A stretch of 17,299 nucleotides of DNA from JBBRWV01 sp038248985 (GTDB lineage: Bacteria; Planctomycetota; Phycisphaerae; WQYP01). Under the pieces are notes generated by a model. That model was given only the letters and a program-made list of their open reading frames with translations, made no database searches and was not told the origin of the DNA. Positions within the stretch are counted from its first letter, which is position 1. Every line of letters begins with the position of its first letter. Location of the stretch: assembly GCA_038248985.1 (NCBI GenBank), contig JBBRWV010000082.1:1-17299 (forward strand), read 5' to 3'. Position numbers and translations under genes: made by a program. Below, piece after piece: positions 14,997-17,299 of this stretch.

Positions 14997-15979
14997 TTCC
15001 GGCGCTCCCCGGGAAAGCGTTTGGACATTTCTTTTTTGGCATCGACGGCCATCTGCGTGTCGGGCCAGTTGTCGATGACGCGTTTATAGTACCATTTTGA
15101 CGCATATTTTTTTCCAGCGCGCCAGTAGTAGCGGGCTATTTCCAGTTCTTTCTTGCCATCGAGTTGATAGATGCGGTCGTCGATGGCACGCACTTGCAGC
15201 ACTTCGGCGGTTTGCGGATAGACCTGCTGCACTGCGGCCAAGCGTTCGCGGGCGTCGTAGAGGGGTGTGAAGTCGAAGAGGACGCCTTTGAAATTGGCGA
15301 GGGAGCTTTCGGCGCGGCGGACTTCGGCTTTGCGGGCGTATTGGGAGTAGGGGTAGCGGCGGAGGAAATCGCCGTAGGCGTCGACGGCGAAATTGAATTT
15401 GCCGGCTTCGTAGTAGTAGTCGGCGACGCGGAGGCCGGCGCGCTCGGCGAGGGGGAGGCCGCGCTGTCGGTCTTGAATGCGATCGAGGAGTTCGACGGCA
15501 TCTTCGGCGACGGGGAGGATGCGCAGGCCGAGGAATTTGCGTTTGTAGCCGCGCATGAAGGCGTCGGCGATGTGGTACTCACGTTCGAGGGTGGGGACGT
15601 AGAGGTCGGAGGTGGCGTAGTTATTGAGGAGATCTTCGTAGGAGTAGAGGGCGCGGTACTTGTTGCCGCGACCGACTTCGGCGTCACCCTGGAGCAAGAG
15701 GACTTGGGGCATGAGGGGGTGTTTGGTGTTGGCTTTGATCCATTTTTTTGCGGTGTCGACGACTTGTTTGTGTTTTTTGGCGTCGAGATCAGCGATCATT
15801 TGGGCAACTTGGGCGTCGGGGGTATCTTTGCCGGGCTGGACGATGGGAACCCAGGCACCGTTGCGGAGTTCCCAACCGGCGGGGGCGGCGCTGGCGGGGG
15901 TAGGGGCGGTGGCGATTGCCGCAAGAAAAAGGAGGGGTGCGGCGGCGGAAAGCATTCGATGGAAAAGTTTTATGTTCAT
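14993..15979 (-). CDS. bamD: BamD-like outer-membrane assembly TPR protein
   Basis: 328 aa from ATG 15979. A signal peptide (MNIKLFHRM, hydrophobic core to about residue 26, ending ATAPTPASAA) is followed by WELRNGAWVPI and then helical TPR repeats. Examples are AGLRVADYYYEAGKFNFAVD, then AYGDFLRRYPYSQYARKAE, and LEIARYYWRAGKKYASKWYY followed by KRVIDNWPDTQMAVDAKKEM. The last resembles the final repeats of BamD, the lipoprotein that works with BamA in beta-barrel insertion. Unlike proteobacterial BamD there is no cysteine near the cleavage site: an AxA signal peptidase I site replaces the lipobox. The frame stays open 276 bp upstream to 16255, but that part is Pro-rich and repeat-derived and is better seen as leader. 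It is first in an operon with lptE. The adjacency of the two supports an outer-membrane role. YbgF/CpoB-type TPR proteins are alternatives. Confidence 0.75.
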   Translation of the reverse strand: MNIKLFHRMLSAAAPLLFLAAIATAPTPASAAPAGWELRNGAWVPIVQPGKDTPDAQVAQMIADLDAKKHKQVVDTAKKWIKANTKHPLMPQVLLLQGDAEVGRGNKYRALYSYEDLLNNYATSDLYVPTLEREYHIADAFMRGYKRKFLGLRILPVAEDAVELLDRIQDRQRGLPLAERAGLRVADYYYEAGKFNFAVDAYGDFLRRYPYSQYARKAEVRRAESSLANFKGVLFDFTPLYDARERLAAVQQVYPQTAEVLQVRAIDDRIYQLDGKKELEIARYYWRAGKKYASKWYYKRVIDNWPDTQMAVDAKKEMSKRFPGERRK

Positions 15980-16059
15980 GGCGGCAAAGTATAGCCACGG
16001 GTGGGACGGTCCGAAAGTCAGCGGGGGGGCGAGGGGTGGGTGGGGGAGAGGGTAAGGGA

Positions 16060-16075
16060 GTAAGGCGCTCATCAG
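16060..16075 (-). repeat. Leader repeat CTGATGAGCGCCTTAC, copy nearest the gene
   Basis: Exact 16-nt copy on the - strand, 81 nt before the bamD-like start codon. Its start is 23 nt from that of the next copy, and a C-rich string separates the two. Confidence 0.75.
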
Positions 16076-16082
16076 GAGGGGG

Positions 16083-16098
16083 GTAAGGCGCTCATCAG
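16083..16098 (-). repeat. Leader repeat CTGATGAGCGCCTTAC, middle copy
   Basis: Exact 16-nt copy on the - strand. It and the gene-proximal copy are both preceded by C residues and followed by AC. The 38-nt spacer towards the distal copy is AT-rich, unlike the C-rich spacer on the other side. Confidence 0.75.
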
Positions 16099-16136
16099 GA
16101 TTTTTGTCGTAAGTTTTGTATTGACAGGGAGTTGGG

Positions 16137-16152
16137 GTAAGGCGCTCATCAG
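16137..16152 (-). repeat. Leader repeat CTGATGAGCGCCTTAC, copy nearest the promoter
   Basis: Exact 16-nt copy on the - strand, about 137 nt downstream of the predicted transcription start. It is 54 nt from the middle copy. Confidence 0.75.
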
Positions 16153-16295
16153 ACACTGACACAGGCGCTGGGAGGGGTTTGGGGGAGGTGAAAAGGAAGC
16201 GAAATAGGGTGATGAACGCTTTTGCGAAAAATTGGAGTGATGGAAGAGTTGGCATTGGAAAGTCCCCCTCGTATAGATACGTTGATGAATGAGGA

Positions 16296-16325
16296 ATTGT
16301 ACCAAACTTAAGGCGAATATGTCAA
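16296..16325 (-). promoter_or_regulatory. Strong sigma-70-like promoter of the bamD-like/lptE operon
   Basis: Read on the - strand, a perfect TTGACA (16325-16320) and TACAAT (16301-16296) are separated by 18 bp. TGG directly before TACAAT forms an extended -10. This is the best promoter in the window. Upstream, 16402-16433 is a series of A tracts on the - strand that could bend the DNA, though they begin about 75 bp from the -35. Confidence 0.65.
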
Positions 16326-16440
16326 GAGGAAAATCTTGAGGGGGAATGTAAAGGCCAATGAGATGCCGCGTTTGTAGACCGGGGTGGGATTATGTTGGCG
16401 ATTTTTACTTTTGATTTTTGGTTTTGTTTTTTTGGGGGGG

Positions 16441-16698
16441 TTATTCGGGGGGTGGATATTTACGGATGATGATTCCTGCCGAGAGGGTGGCTAAGGCGAC
16501 GGCGGCGAGGATGTAGGCGAGGCGGGTGCCTTCGGCGTTTACGTGCGCGGGACTGTCGTGGGACATGGCATAGGCGAGGAAGGACATGCCTGCGCTGCCG
16601 ACGGCGATGGCGATCAACAGAACCTTGATTGTCACGCGGGCAAGCGAGGGTTTTGAGGGCGGAGCCGTTGAAGAATAGTCGATTGGCTTGGAGGGCAT
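16441..16698 (-). CDS. Small two-TM membrane protein (85 aa)
   Basis: I do not recognise this family. About 20 polar N-terminal residues (Ser/Pro/Lys) are followed by a hydrophobic helix at about 21-45 (VTIKVLLIAIAVGSAGMSFL). A short loop with HDSPAHVNAEG comes next, then a second helix at about 60-77 and a short tail RKYPPPE. Both ends are predicted to be cytoplasmic. It starts 24 bp after the gcvH stop on the same strand and so may share its transcript, but the SD before ATG 16698 is weak. Codon composition matches its neighbours. A second frame over the same DNA is Arg/His-rich and is a shadow. Confidence 0.6.
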   Translation of the reverse strand: MPSKPIDYSSTAPPSKPSLARVTIKVLLIAIAVGSAGMSFLAYAMSHDSPAHVNAEGTRLAYILAAVALATLSAGIIIRKYPPPE

Positions 16699-16722
16699 CG
16701 TGCATTCATATCATGAGGACGA

Positions 16723-17100
16723 TCAGGTGCCGTGTTGGGCGTTGTATTGTTCGGCGGTCATGAGTTTGGAGAGGTCGGCGTTGGGGGCTTTGACTTTGAT
16801 CATCCAGCCGGAGGAGTAGGGGTCCTGGTTGACGAGGGAGGGGTCGTGTTTGAGGGCGGCGTTGGATTCGAGGACTTCGCCGGAGACGGAAGTGTAGAGT
16901 TCGGAGGTGGCTTTGACGGATTCGATTTCGCCGAAGCGGGTGCCGGCGGTGATTTGTTTGCCGGGGTTGGGGAGGTCGACGAAGGTGACGTCGGTGAGTT
17001 CATCGACGGCGAACTGGGTGATGCCGATGGTGATGACGTCACCATCTTGTTTGTGCCATTCGTGGGAGGCGGAGTAGACGCGGTCAGCGGGAGCGGGCAT
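16723..17100 (-). CDS. gcvH: Glycine cleavage system H protein
   Basis: 125 aa, the usual length. GcvH is the lipoylated shuttle that carries the aminomethyl group between the P, T and L proteins in cytoplasmic glycine breakdown. Visible motifs are SASHEWHKQDGDVITIGITQ, the FVDLPNPG loop, and GEIESVKATSELYTSVSGEV with lipoyl lysine K63. It ends DPYSSGWMIKVK, then a helical C terminus. ATG 17100 has GAGG 8 nt upstream. The other gcv genes are not in the window. The 199 bp between this gene and the window end are G-rich on the + strand and show no supported gene. A second, lipoate-relay role is known for some GcvH proteins but is not indicated here. Confidence 0.95.
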   Translation of the reverse strand: MPAPADRVYSASHEWHKQDGDVITIGITQFAVDELTDVTFVDLPNPGKQITAGTRFGEIESVKATSELYTSVSGEVLESNAALKHDPSLVNQDPYSSGWMIKVKAPNADLSKLMTAEQYNAQHGT

Positions 17101-17299
17101 GGTGGGCCTCGTGTAAAGGGGTCTGGGGACGGGGGTCAGGGGAGTTTCGAGTTTTGGGGTACAAGTTTCAAGTGGGCTGGTGGATTATTTGGGGCGTTTG
17201 TAAAAGGGTAGGGGGGTGATGGAGGAGGGGGTGGAAGCTGGACCCCCGGGCGCGTGACGGTGCCTGGTCTTTACCTCACCACCAGCCACTTCGAGGAGA

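Larger units (their letters stand above)
15980..16289 (-). other. Long repeat-bearing leader of the bamD-like/lptE operon
   Basis: The predicted transcript start near 16289 leaves about 310 nt before the start codon. The leader is pyrimidine-rich on the transcript strand. It contains an imperfect 12-bp palindrome (CGTATAGATACG, 16270-16281) just after the start point and three copies of CTGATGAGCGCCTTAC. A second -10-like TATACT lies at 15993-15988, only 9 nt before the start codon, without a matching -35. No known riboswitch or leader peptide was recognised. Confidence 0.45.

Noticed and set aside
15164..15994. 276-aa + strand frame over the bamD-like gene
   Set aside because: Repetitive Gly/Val/Glu composition from strand-biased GC. 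The - strand TPR protein with signal peptide explains it.
16060..16152. Hammerhead-like core CTGATGAG in the leader repeats
   Set aside because: The conserved GAAA strand and flanking stems are missing, so the match is limited to the short CUGAUGAG string.
15980..16255. 92-codon N-terminal extension of the bamD-like protein
   Set aside because: Pro-rich, partly made of the leader repeats, and it would bury the obvious signal peptide at residue 93.
17216..17299. Possible C-terminal codons of a - strand gene at the window edge (ending KWLVVR)
   Set aside because: Only about eight residues are available before the window ends, so it cannot be told from chance.

Overview
The window reads as chromosomal DNA of a Gram-negative bacterium of the PVC type, most likely Planctomycetota (Phycisphaerae-like). 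This is an inference. It rests on a periplasmic BamD-like protein coupled to an LptE-like lipoprotein, a YacL-type PIN/TRAM membrane protein, a zinc-finger-less DnaJ, a Tat-exported glycoside hydrolase and a lone HD-GYP protein. No transposase, phage gene, CRISPR array or rRNA was seen.

Layout. (1) 1-1390: three copies of a 53-bp element, each a GC-rich hairpin followed by a T tract, surround a 62-aa small CDS and an HD-GYP phosphodiesterase. (2) 1549-7264: an envelope polysaccharide cluster on the + strand. It holds a small two-TM protein whose 3' end overlaps a coding-like second frame, a GT4 glycosyltransferase, an acyltransferase-3 membrane enzyme, a Wzy-like polymerase and a second GT4 enzyme. 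The middle of this cluster is visibly more AT-rich than its flanks and uses different codons. (3) 7352-11745: housekeeping and accessory genes on the + strand: a CbpA-like DnaJ, a two-TM hypothetical, murA with a clear sigma-70 promoter, and a Tat-exported GH5-like hydrolase. (4) 11789-13136: tRNA-Arg(CCG) and an RlmI-type rRNA methyltransferase on the - strand. They are divergent from a PIN/TRAM protein at 13299-14441, and overlapping -10 boxes lie between them. (5) 14475-17100: - strand genes: gcvH, a small membrane protein, then a bamD-like/lptE pair with a 4-nt overlap. The pair is preceded by a strong promoter and a roughly 310-nt leader that carries three copies of a 16-nt motif.

How the genes fit together. 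The common thread is the cell envelope. MurA makes the peptidoglycan precursor, the two GTs, acyltransferase and polymerase assemble and modify a surface glycan, and the BamD-like and LptE-like proteins belong to outer-membrane protein and LPS assembly. The HD-GYP protein would supply c-di-GMP turnover, which often controls exopolysaccharide, but no direct link is visible.

The least explained structures are the 53-bp terminator-like repeat family, the repeat-bearing leader of the bamD-like/lptE operon, and the out-of-frame coding signal at 1893-2153. No clearly new multi-gene system was recognised.
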